Assembly: GCA_017419325.1 (NCBI GenBank)
Contig: JAFOLN010000344.1
Location: forward strand, 1 to 5,874
Direction: 5' to 3'
DNA: 5,874 nt
From: Clostridia bacterium
GTDB lineage: Bacteria > Bacillota > Clostridia > Oscillospirales > RGIG577
Below the pieces are notes generated by a model. It was not told the origin of the DNA. It saw only the letters and a list, made by a program, of their open reading frames with translations, and did no database searches. Both the position numbers and the translations under genes were made by a program. This document shows positions 1-4,766 of the stretch, piece after piece. Position 1 is the first letter of the stretch, and each line of letters opens with the position of its first letter.

Positions 1-388
1 CATTGCTCGTAAGCGGCAGGGTGTGCGCGAGGAGATTGAAGGTGCCGCCGTAGATGGTCTTTGACGATACTATGTTCTCACCGGAGCGGGCAAGCGCCTG
101 AAGCGTGTACGATACCGCCGCCGCGCCCGACGCCGTGGCAAGGGCCGCAACGCCGCCCTCCAGCGCGGCTATTCTTTCCTCGAATATGCCCTCGGTGGGG
201 TTCGTGAGTCTCGAATAGATGTTGCCGGGGTCGCGGAGGCCGAATCTGTCGGCCGCGTGCTGCGAGTTATGGAATACGTATGAAGAGGTAGCGTATATCG
301 GTACGGCGCGCGCGTCAGTTACCGCGTCCGCCTTTTCCTGTCCAACGTGAAGCTGTAAAGTCTCGAATCTGTATTTTTTATCTGCCAT
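1..388 (-). CDS. metY: O-acetylhomoserine aminocarboxypropyltransferase (O-acetylhomoserine sulfhydrylase), N-terminal part
   Basis: The first 129 codons are present and the gene runs off the left edge. The family is a cytosolic PLP enzyme that makes homocysteine from O-acetylhomoserine and sulfide (or methionine from methanethiol). The visible part has the family order: an early FETLQLHVGQ block (8-17), VPIYATSSY (29-37), YSRLTNPT (58-65, whose Tyr and Arg contact the PLP phosphate of the neighbouring subunit in this fold), a glycine-rich TASGAAA block (85-91) and KTIYGGT (110-116). The PLP lysine lies outside the window. The ATG is preceded by AGGAGG (397-402) at 8 bases. The length of the N-terminus before the IYATSSY block fits MetY. 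Cystathionine gamma-synthase or methionine gamma-lyase are relatives, but the LQLHVGQ and DPGNIYSRLTNPT blocks favour MetY. It is transcribed away from the LysR-type regulator. Confidence 0.93.
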   Translation of the reverse strand, partial: MADKKYRFETLQLHVGQEKADAVTDARAVPIYATSSYVFHNSQHAADRFGLRDPGNIYSRLTNPTEGIFEERIAALEGGVAALATASGAAAVSYTLQALARSGENIVSSKTIYGGTFNLLAHTLPLTSN

Positions 389-440
389 TTTATTTTCCTC
401 CTGAAATCGAATGTAGTTTTTTTATATTTGTTTTCCAAAG

Positions 441-487
441 CCGCGCGTTCACCGCATTCGGTCGGTGCCTGTCACGGCGCGCCGGGC
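441..487 (-). promoter_or_regulatory. GC-rich hairpin-forming patch in the metY leader
   Basis: The patch stands out from AT-rich flanks. An inner stem pairs CACCG (450-454) with CGGTG (463-467) around an 8-base loop. An outer stem can pair CGCGC (442-446) with GCGCG (477-481). The sequence also contains GGCGCGCC (476-483). If transcribed with metY it would form a stable RNA structure about 55-100 bases before the start codon. It matches no riboswitch class I can recognise by eye, and no T-tract follows it, so it is not a simple terminator. It could equally be ordinary sequence of high GC content. Confidence 0.3.
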
Positions 488-520
488 GATCCGTTTTATA
501 TAAAAGTATGAATAATTCAT
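449..520 (-). CDS. Possible 23-residue leader or upstream ORF before metY
   Basis: An ATG at 520-518 opens a frame of 23 codons ending in TGA at 451-449, 60 bases before the metY start. It has a reasonable Shine-Dalgarno sequence, AGAGGA (527-532), 6 bases upstream. The peptide is MNYSYFYIKRIARRAVTGTD followed by RMR. It is not rich in methionine or cysteine, so classical attenuation by Met or Cys starvation is not supported. Its downstream half is the GC-rich hairpin patch, and its first 13 bases form the palindrome ATGAATAATTCAT. It may be a chance reading frame; only the position and the ribosome binding site argue for it. Confidence 0.25.
   Translation of the reverse strand: MNYSYFYIKRIARRAVTGTDRMR
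494..505. repeat. Perfect 12-bp palindrome TTTTATATAAAA
   Basis: A self-complementary AT-only site in the divergent spacer, two bases from the ATGAAT dyad. Read on the minus strand it could also serve as a -10-like element for metY, but no good -35 lies 16-18 bases upstream. AT palindromes arise easily by chance in this composition. Confidence 0.35.
508..520. promoter_or_regulatory. Perfect 13-bp dyad ATGAAT-A-ATTCAT, possible regulator site
   Basis: The arms 508-513 and 515-520 are exact reverse complements around one base. The half-sites TGAA and TTCA are those of the E. coli MetR site, which is TGAA-N5-TTCA. Here the spacing is only 3, so this is a resemblance and not a match. The dyad centre (514) lies 40 bp from the centre of the other dyad (554), close to four helical turns, which would suit a LysR-type tetramer contacting two sites. 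That reading is inference. Confidence 0.35.
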
Positions 521-539
521 CGTGGTTCCTCTTTCTTAT

Positions 540-545
540 ATAATA
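540..545 (-). promoter_or_regulatory. Candidate -10 box for metY (TATTAT)
   Basis: The minus strand reads TATTAT here, five of six matches to the consensus. Bases 17 upstream (AGAAAA) do not resemble a -35 box, so if this is the promoter it would need an activator. The box directly abuts the ACATAT dyad at 545-563, which would overlap the -35 region. Confidence 0.28.
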
Positions 546-563
546 CATATCTGTTTAATATGT
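545..563. promoter_or_regulatory. LysR-type operator candidate, ACATAT-N7-ATATGT
   Basis: This is an exact inverted repeat with 6-bp arms (545-550 and 558-563) and a 7-bp spacer. T548 and A560 are separated by 11 bases within the dyad, the T-N11-A signature of LysR-family binding sites. It lies in a spacer between a LysR-type gene and its divergent neighbour, the usual place for such a site. Composition is AT-rich, which lowers the surprise, but a 12-of-12 match at this spacing is better than background. Confidence 0.5.
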
Positions 564-599
564 TTTCTATGCTTTGTATTTTAGCACACACATTCCCTC

Positions 600-628
600 T
601 TGTCCAATTCTTAATTTTTATGTATCAT
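600..628 (+). promoter_or_regulatory. Candidate promoter of the LysR-type regulator
   Basis: TTGTCC (600-605) and TATCAT (623-628) are separated by exactly 17 bp; they match the sigma-70/sigma-A consensus at 4 and 5 positions. This would give a leader of about 65 bases. A TATAAT sequence at 635-640 is a better -10 by itself but has no -35 at proper spacing. The ACATAT dyad lies about 80 bp upstream of the predicted start site. Confidence 0.4.
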
Positions 629-700
629 AATAAATATAATCTATAACATATCCGGTTTTATAAGAGTTCAAAAAGTATTTTTTAAAGGACGGTTGATAAT

Positions 701-1621
701 ATGACGCTTCAGCAGATATTCTACGCGCTTACCGTTGCCCGCACGGGCTCTATGAATAAGGCTGCGGGAGAGCTTTTCATATCCCAGCCCACGCTTACGA
801 GCGCGATAAAGGAGCTTGAGCGTGACGCGGGGATAGAGATTTTTTCAAGAAGCAAAAGAGGCGTAGTGCCCACAAGGGACGGCGAGGAGTTTTTATTGTA
901 TGCCCGCCAGCTATATCAGCAGTACGAGCTTTTAAAAGAAAAATACGGCGAAAGCGGCAGTATAAAGCGAAAGTTCGGCGTATCCACCCAGCATTATTCC
1001 TTCGCCGTGAAGGCCTTCGTCGAAACGGTAAAAAAATTCGATATGCTGAAATACGACTTTGCCATACGGGAGGTCAAGACCCACGAGGTAATACAGGACG
1101 TGGCGAATATGAGAAGCGAGGTTGGCATCCTTTATCTTAGCGACTTAAACCGCAGAGTAATAGAAAAAATGCTTATGGACAACGAGCTTGAGTATGAAAA
1201 GCTTATTAAGTGCAGCGCGTATGTGTATCTTTGGAAGGGTCACCCGCTGGCGCGGGAAAGCTCAATAAACCTCGCCCAACTTCAGAATTATCCCTGTCTT
1301 TCATTCGAGCAGGGCGAACAGAGCTCCTTTTTCTTTGCCGAGGAGATATTAAGCGACAAGGAATACCCCCGCACCATACACGCCTGCGACCGCGCCACTA
1401 TGCTCAATCTCATGGTGGGCTTAAACGGCTACACCCTTTGCTCCGGCATAATCTGCGATGAGTTAAACGGCAGCGATTATACGGTAGTCCCCTTTTTGCC
1501 CGACGAAAAAAACGAAAACGCCGTGATGGAGATAGTATATATAAAGAAAAAATACACGGCTCTGGGCGAGATAGGACAGGTATATATAAACGAAGTAAAA
1601 AAATACCTGGAGAGCGCGTAA
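701..1621 (+). CDS. LysR-family transcriptional regulator
   Basis: This is a 306-residue protein, the usual LysR-type length. The N-terminal winged helix-turn-helix covers about residues 1-60. It opens with the typical LQQIFYALTVARTGSMNKAA, continues with the recognition part SQPTLTSAIKELE (28-40), and closes with GIEIFSRSKRGVVPTRDGEEFL. The rest (about 90-300) is the two-lobed effector-binding domain of the periplasmic-binding-protein fold. The ATG is supported by AAAGGA (684-689), 11 bases upstream, somewhat distant, and by the standard family N-terminus. It is divergent from metY, so control of sulfur-amino-acid synthesis (the job of MetR, CysB, CmbR and CysL in other bacteria) is the natural guess, but the effector cannot be read from sequence. 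Its final codons form one arm of a terminator used by the convergent operon. Confidence 0.95.
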   Translation: MTLQQIFYALTVARTGSMNKAAGELFISQPTLTSAIKELERDAGIEIFSRSKRGVVPTRDGEEFLLYARQLYQQYELLKEKYGESGSIKRKFGVSTQHYSFAVKAFVETVKKFDMLKYDFAIREVKTHEVIQDVANMRSEVGILYLSDLNRRVIEKMLMDNELEYEKLIKCSAYVYLWKGHPLARESSINLAQLQNYPCLSFEQGEQSSFFFAEEILSDKEYPRTIHACDRATMLNLMVGLNGYTLCSGIICDELNGSDYTVVPFLPDEKNENAVMEIVYIKKKYTALGEIGQVYINEVKKYLESA

Positions 1622-1635
1622 AAACGCTCTCCGGG
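1597..1635 (-). terminator. Rho-independent terminator of the polyferredoxin-transpeptidase operon, overlapping the LysR gene end
   Basis: On the minus strand an 11-pair stem (1625-1635 with 1606-1616; core GGAGAGCG/CGCTCTCC, one G-U pair) with an 8-base loop is followed by TATTTTTTTAC. It begins 13 bases past the transpeptidase stop codon. The loop contains the LysR stop codon and the U-tract lies within the last LysR codons. In the plus direction the same hairpin is followed by CGTGTGG, not a T-run, so it should work well only leftwards. Confidence 0.85.
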
Positions 1636-1648
1636 CGTGTGGATTGGA

Positions 1649-2362
1649 TTAGTATATGGTTACGGACGTTCCCGGCGTAACAGTTCTTAAAACGGTCACC
1701 ATGTTCTCCTCCGATATCGCAACGCAGCCGCCGGTGGGGGTGTCCTCTCCCCTCCAGCAGTGAAGGAAGATGGCGTTGCCCGCGTAGGGCGCGCCCGCCC
1801 TGTTATAGCCGAGGTCAAGAAGGTATTCGTATACCACGGGGTAATCTATAAGATGCTCGTCCTCGGAATAGTCGGCGTCGGGGTCGTCGCTCTTATATAT
1901 AAGAGTGTTGTACTTTTTGCCGTTGCTGCCCGTGGCGCACCAGTACATATCGTCGGTCACTTTCGTATAGGGCACGAGACTTCCCGGGTCGTCCTTTATG
2001 CCGTATGCCTCGCCTATCACCCATGTGCCCATGGGAGTCTTTACATCGCCCTCGGACTGCTTGCCCGGGCCGTTCTTGCCCACCACGGCGGGACATGAGA
2101 ACACGGGCTCGTATTTGCCGTTCTTCGCTTCGTATATGGTAAGCTCGGCGTGAAAATCGCCGTCCGCGGCGCATTTTATGCCTATCCTGTATTCGCCGTT
2201 TCGCTCCTCGGATATGGGCTGGCCGAAGAGAGTCTCTGTAACCTCGTCCTGGGATATTATGTTTTTGTATCTCTTGTAATGAGAAGCATCAACGGACATA
2301 TACACTATAACGGCGGCCAGCGCCGCTATGATGCATACAAGTACTATAACGGTTTTCTTCAT
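1649..2362 (-). CDS. Membrane-anchored L,D-transpeptidase, YkuD catalytic domain
   Basis: The protein has 237 residues from the ATG at 2362. Residues 4-22 form a single hydrophobic segment after MKK, a signal anchor or signal peptide without an obvious lipobox. The extracytoplasmic YkuD domain includes GKNGPGKQSEGDVKTPMGTW (95-114), the PMG-type substrate-loop motif, and the active-site region FLHCWRGEDTPTGGCVAIS (199-217), with His201 and the catalytic Cys213. The motif is T-G-G-C and not the classical S-H-G-C; T-x-G-C variants are known in one clade of this family. Such enzymes form 3-3 peptidoglycan cross-links or trim and attach to peptide stems at the wall. An upstream in-frame GTG at 2407 lacks a Shine-Dalgarno sequence, while AAGGAG (2371-2376) sits 8 bases before the ATG. 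It lies 41 bases behind the polyferredoxin gene and shares its transcript. Extra cysteines Cys142 and Cys202 are notable in an exported protein. Confidence 0.88.
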   Translation of the reverse strand: MKKTVIVLVCIIAALAAVIVYMSVDASHYKRYKNIISQDEVTETLFGQPISEERNGEYRIGIKCAADGDFHAELTIYEAKNGKYEPVFSCPAVVGKNGPGKQSEGDVKTPMGTWVIGEAYGIKDDPGSLVPYTKVTDDMYWCATGSNGKKYNTLIYKSDDPDADYSEDEHLIDYPVVYEYLLDLGYNRAGAPYAGNAIFLHCWRGEDTPTGGCVAISEENMVTVLRTVTPGTSVTIY

Positions 2363-2366
2363 AAAA

Positions 2367-2377
2367 TCCTCTCCTTT
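2367..2377 (-). promoter_or_regulatory. Ribosome binding site deciding the transpeptidase start
   Basis: The minus strand reads AAAGGAGAGGA, ending 4 bases before the ATG at 2362, with AAGGAG centred at the usual distance. It makes 2362 the start in preference to the GTG at 2407, whose GTGA would overlap the stop codon of the preceding gene. Confidence 0.85.
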
Positions 2378-2395
2378 ATTATGTATGTATAATAA
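2376..2395. repeat. AT-only inverted repeat TTATTAT-N6-ATAATAA between the two genes
   Basis: Seven-base perfect arms (2376-2382 and 2389-2395) with a 6-base loop fall in the 41-base gap between polyferredoxin and transpeptidase. In the mRNA the second arm runs directly into the Shine-Dalgarno sequence. As the stem is only A-U pairs it is weak and may have no role, or could mildly tune initiation of the second gene. Confidence 0.35.
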
Positions 2396-2403
2396 CACCC
2401 GTT

Positions 2404-3225
2404 TCACTTAAGCGCCCGCACTGGGCAGGCTTTTACGCATTCCTGACAAAGGATGCACTCTGTGGCGTTCTCTCGCCTTCGGGAGTTATTGTTTACCTCC
2501 ACATCCATAGGACAGACTTTACGGCATTTGCCGCAGCCTGTGCATTTTTCCTCGTCGCATTTTATGCGTATAAGCGAAAAATAACTCATAGGCTTTAAAA
2601 ACACGGTCACGGGGCAAATGTATTTACAGAAGGCGCGGTTGTCCTTAAAGGCAAAGGCAAGTATTATTTCCGCAATGTAATACGCCGCGTTTCCCGCAAT
2701 GAAAATATAAAACATTATATCCGAAAGCCCAAGCGGTTTTATTAAAAAGAGCGCGCATACCAAAATGAGCGAGAACGCAAACATTATATACCGTATAAAG
2801 CCTATATTCCTTCGTTCGCCCCCGCGCCGCTTAAATGGCAGCATATCGAGCACCATGGCAGTCCAGCAGGCGTAGCCGCACCAGCCGCGCCCGAACAAAA
2901 GAGGCCCGAATATTTTTGCCGCCGCGTAATGTATTACCGCCGCTTCGAATACGCCCGAGAAGAGATAATACCAAAAGCCCTCAATCTGCATATTCTCGCG
3001 GCAGATTATGCCGAGATATACGAGCATATAAAGCCCCACCGCAAGCTGAATGAACCGCCGCGCAAAGCTTATTTTCCGTATGAACAGAAATAGCCCGAAA
3101 GCGATGCATCCGCCTATGTAAGTGAAGTTAAAAAGGTAGAAAAAATTCCCCGTCCCAAGCCAGAGCCCGATGGCCAGCCCCTCGAAAACGCAAAGCATTA
3201 TAAGCGGAAGTCTGTATTTTTTCAT
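2404..3225 (-). CDS. Membrane polyferredoxin with two C-terminal [4Fe-4S] sites (NapH/CcoG-like)
   Basis: This 273-residue integral membrane protein has about five or six hydrophobic segments (roughly 6-25, 35-50, 58-75, 84-104, 146-163 and 168-193). Two partial cysteine motifs of the membrane polyferredoxin family occur: GRGWCGYACW (Cys116, Cys120) and CKYICP (Cys200, Cys204). The first has Trp after the second Cys where Pro is usual. The C-terminus has two classical ferredoxin motifs, Cys228/231/234 with Cys238-Pro and Cys257/260/263 with Cys267-Pro. Relatives such as NapH, NosR-type proteins and CcoG/RdxA pass electrons across or at the cytoplasmic membrane; the donor and acceptor here are unknown. 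The ATG has GGAG (3234-3237) 8 bases upstream. It is the first gene of its operon, followed by an L,D-transpeptidase, an unexpected partner. No FMN-binding partner is in the window. Confidence 0.88.
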   Translation of the reverse strand: MKKYRLPLIMLCVFEGLAIGLWLGTGNFFYLFNFTYIGGCIAFGLFLFIRKISFARRFIQLAVGLYMLVYLGIICRENMQIEGFWYYLFSGVFEAAVIHYAAAKIFGPLLFGRGWCGYACWTAMVLDMLPFKRRGGERRNIGFIRYIMFAFSLILVCALFLIKPLGLSDIMFYIFIAGNAAYYIAEIILAFAFKDNRAFCKYICPVTVFLKPMSYFSLIRIKCDEEKCTGCGKCRKVCPMDVEVNNNSRRRENATECILCQECVKACPVRALK

Positions 3226-3257
3226 ATCATATTCTCCGCGGAAGTTTGTATGTGCTT

Positions 3258-3270
3258 TGATATGATATCA
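3258..3270. promoter_or_regulatory. Perfect 13-bp palindrome TGATAT-G-ATATCA over the -10 box, operator candidate
   Basis: The arms 3258-3263 and 3265-3270 are exact reverse complements around G3264. The site covers the whole -10 hexamer and the TG extension of the promoter for the polyferredoxin operon. A protein bound here would block RNA polymerase, so a repressor site is the likely reading. I do not recognise the binding protein. A part of the symmetry arises from the TATCAT -10 itself. Confidence 0.42.
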
Positions 3271-3290
3271 CAGTTATCCTTTCAGTTCAA
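3262..3290 (-). promoter_or_regulatory. Promoter of the polyferredoxin-transpeptidase operon
   Basis: The minus strand shows TTGAAC (3285-3290) as -35, a 17-bp spacer, and TATCAT (3262-3267) as -10, preceded by TG one base upstream (extended -10, TGATATCAT). Start of transcription would be near 3255, giving a leader of about 30 bases. It lies directly after the terminator of the upstream operon, as a new transcription unit needs. Confidence 0.72.
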
Positions 3291-3291
3291 G

Positions 3292-3327
3292 AAAAAAGCG
3301 GCGGACGCCTTTATGGCATCCGCCGCT
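3292..3327 (-). terminator. Rho-independent terminator of the aldo/keto reductase operon
   Basis: On the minus strand a 9-bp GC-rich stem, AGCGGCGGA with TCCGCCGCT (3319-3327 and 3297-3305), is extended after one mismatch by a 3-bp inner stem with a 5-base loop. It is followed by a run of six T (3297-3292). It starts 9 bases after the stop codon of the CMD-family gene and just before the next promoter. Confidence 0.92.
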
Positions 3328-3336
3328 ATACGGTTT

Positions 3337-3666
3337 TTATTGATCCTTCCAGACTTCCTTAGCCTGTCTGAACGCCGCCCAGCCCTTGGGCCAGCCCGCG
3401 TACATCGTTGTATGGGTGATTATAGCCGCTATTTCTTCCTTCGTTACTCCGTTCTTTTTCGCGTTCATAAGGTGGTATGTAAGCGACGAGTCCGTCATGC
3501 CCGTGGCTATAAGCGAAACAACGGTTATAATGCACTTCGTCTTTACGCTTATCGCCTCCTCGTTCCAGACCTCGCCGAATAATATGTCATCATTGAGATG
3601 CGCGAACATCGGCGCAAAATCACCGAGCTGATCCCTGCCCGCCGTCTGTACTATCTTTTCGCTCAT
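3337..3666 (-). CDS. Carboxymuconolactone decarboxylase (CMD/AhpD-like) family protein
   Basis: The 109-residue protein is close to the small all-helical CMD domain in length. Typical blocks are RDQLGDFAPMFAHLNDDILF (11-30), FGEVWNEE (30-37), a hydrophobic helix with TVVSLIATG (48-56), HLMNAKKNGVTKEEIAAIIT (65-84) and HTTMYAGWPKGWAAF (85-99). Glu78 and His85 fall at positions usually conserved in the family. The AhpD-type CxxC redox pair is absent; the only cysteine is Cys45. Peroxidase-reductase function is therefore unlikely, and decarboxylase or lactone-related chemistry is unproven. Family members occur often beside aldo/keto reductases, as here. Its Shine-Dalgarno AGGAGG (3675-3680) overlaps the stop codon of the preceding reductase, so the two are likely translated together. 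It is the last gene of its operon. Confidence 0.9.
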   Translation of the reverse strand: MSEKIVQTAGRDQLGDFAPMFAHLNDDILFGEVWNEEAISVKTKCIITVVSLIATGMTDSSLTYHLMNAKKNGVTKEEIAAIITHTTMYAGWPKGWAAFRQAKEVWKDQ

Positions 3667-3674
3667 TTAAAGCT

Positions 3675-3681
3675 CCTCCTA
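3675..3681 (-). promoter_or_regulatory. Ribosome binding site fused to the upstream stop codon
   Basis: The minus strand reads TAGGAGG. TAG ends the aldo/keto reductase (3681-3679) and AGGAGG (3680-3675) serves the CMD-family start 8 bases further on. Ribosomes ending on the first gene would sit on the binding site of the second, which indicates coupling. Confidence 0.8.
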
Positions 3682-4725
3682 TCTGTTTATCTTCTGGTCT
3701 CCCGTTGACCAGACGTGCTTTTTATCTGCGTTCTCCGGTCTGTTCTGCGCCATGACTCCCGCAAGCGGATGGGGCACATACGGCTCTTCAAGATACTTTA
3801 TCTCGTCATCCGTAAGCGTAAGCTCCACGGCTTTGGCGGCTCCCTCGATATGATGAAGCTTCGTTGCCCCGACTACGGGAGACGAAACCTTCGTAAGGAG
3901 CCACGAAAGAGAGACCTCCGTCATTGTCACACCGTGCTTTTTTGAAAGCTCCGCCACCCGGGCAATTATTATATTATCCTGCGCGGCCGTGGCGTCATAC
4001 TTGAATTTTGCGTATTTGTCCTCCTCGGCCCGCTTTGTGCCGCCCTCACCCGGAAGCCGCGAAAGCCTGCCGCTTGCCAGCGCGCTGTATGGAGTGAGTG
4101 CAATGTTCTCCTCACGGCAGTATGTGACCATTTCGCGTTCCTCTTCACGGAATATCAGATTATAGTGCCCCTGTACGGAAACAAATTTCGCAAAGCCCTC
4201 TTTATCCGCTAGGGCGTTCGCCTTGGCAATCTGCCATGCAAAGCAGTTTGAGATGCCGATATAGCGGGCCTTTCCTGCCTTCACGATGTTGTTAAGGCCC
4301 TCCATAATGTCATAGATGGGCGTGTTCCAGTCCCACATGTGATAGATATAGAGATCCACATAATCCATGCCGAGGTTGCGAAGGCTCGTATTTATCATGT
4401 TTTCTATATGCTGCTGTCCGCTTATGCCGTTTTCTATTTCCTCCGCGGTTCGCGGGAGGAACTTTGTTGCTACAACGACGTCATCACGCTTTGCAAAGTC
4501 CTTAAGGGCGCGTCCCACGAACTGTTCGCTCGTTCCGCTCTGATATCCGATGGCGGTGTCGTAGAAATTGACTCCCAGATCGAGGCCTCTTTTGATTATC
4601 TCCCGGGATTGCTGCTCGCCCAGCGTCCAGCTATGCTGACCGCGTCCCGGGTCTCCGAACCCCATGCAGCCCATGCAGATGCGTGATACGCTTAAATCCG
4701 AGCTGCCAAGCCTTGTGTATTTCAT
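3679..4725 (-). CDS. Aldo/keto reductase (second of the operon)
   Basis: The protein has 348 residues from the ATG at 4725, with the expected (beta/alpha)8-barrel family order. Starts MKYTRLGSSDLSVSRICMGC; the NFYDTAIGY segment carries the catalytic Asp56 and Tyr61, VVATK carries Lys88, and YIYHMWDWNTP carries His129, so the whole tetrad is present. GISNC follows, then PYSALASGRL, and PVVGATK (283-289) in the nucleotide-binding region near the end. It should be a cytosolic NAD(P)H-dependent reductase of aldehydes or ketones; the substrate is unknown. The C-terminal tail (about 310-348, with YVPHPLAGV) is as in long YdgJ/IolS-like members. A GTG 12 bases upstream is open but lacks a ribosome binding site; AAGGTGG (4734-4740) is 8 bases before the ATG. 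It follows another reductase after 41 bases and overlaps the binding site of the CMD gene. Confidence 0.92.
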   Translation of the reverse strand: MKYTRLGSSDLSVSRICMGCMGFGDPGRGQHSWTLGEQQSREIIKRGLDLGVNFYDTAIGYQSGTSEQFVGRALKDFAKRDDVVVATKFLPRTAEEIENGISGQQHIENMINTSLRNLGMDYVDLYIYHMWDWNTPIYDIMEGLNNIVKAGKARYIGISNCFAWQIAKANALADKEGFAKFVSVQGHYNLIFREEEREMVTYCREENIALTPYSALASGRLSRLPGEGGTKRAEEDKYAKFKYDATAAQDNIIIARVAELSKKHGVTMTEVSLSWLLTKVSSPVVGATKLHHIEGAAKAVELTLTDDEIKYLEEPYVPHPLAGVMAQNRPENADKKHVWSTGDQKINR

Positions 4726-4733
4726 AGTATAGC

Positions 4734-4740
4734 CCACCTT
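4734..4740 (-). promoter_or_regulatory. Ribosome binding site deciding the start of the second reductase
   Basis: AAGGTGG ends 8 bases before the ATG at 4725. The alternative GTG at 4737 lies inside this sequence, so that start cannot use it. Confidence 0.75.
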
Positions 4741-4766
4741 TTATCTTTTTTGCCTTTTCAGCGCGT

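Larger units (their letters stand above)
389..700. other. Divergent regulatory spacer between metY and the LysR-type gene
   Basis: This 312-base spacer contains no convincing full-length gene. On the metY side (about 441-487) lies a GC-rich, hairpin-forming patch. The middle (about 490-565) is AT-rich and holds three short perfect palindromes. The LysR side (565-700) is very AT-rich and holds a plausible promoter. I saw neither a SAM-I riboswitch core nor a T-box motif (AGGGTGGNACCGCG), although both are common ahead of methionine genes in Firmicutes. Control by the adjacent regulator is therefore the simplest expectation. Confidence 0.7.

Noticed and set aside
389..540. SAM riboswitch or T-box ahead of metY
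   Set aside because: The conserved core elements of either class were not found by eye; the GC-rich hairpins do not fit them.
1210..1461. Second plus-strand frame inside the LysR gene
   Set aside because: It overlaps the effector domain of the regulator out of frame and shows no initiation signal or domain.
1606..1635. Bidirectional terminator also ending the LysR transcript
   Set aside because: The hairpin is not followed by a T-run on the plus strand, so only leftward termination is supported.
1760..2098. Plus-strand open frame opposite the transpeptidase
   Set aside because: It is antisense to a well-supported gene, has no family features and no ribosome binding site, and is explained by codon bias in the real gene.
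2363..2407. GTG start at 2407 giving the transpeptidase 15 extra residues
   Set aside because: No Shine-Dalgarno sequence lies before it, the added residues precede a normal MKK signal start, and a strong ribosome binding site serves the ATG at 2362.
4339..4686. Plus-strand open frame opposite the second reductase
   Set aside because: Antisense shadow of a gene with a complete catalytic tetrad; the composition does not look like a real protein.
4726..4737. GTG start at 4737 giving the second reductase 4 extra residues
   Set aside because: It lies within the Shine-Dalgarno sequence that correctly serves the ATG at 4725, and the family N-terminus begins at MKYTRLG.
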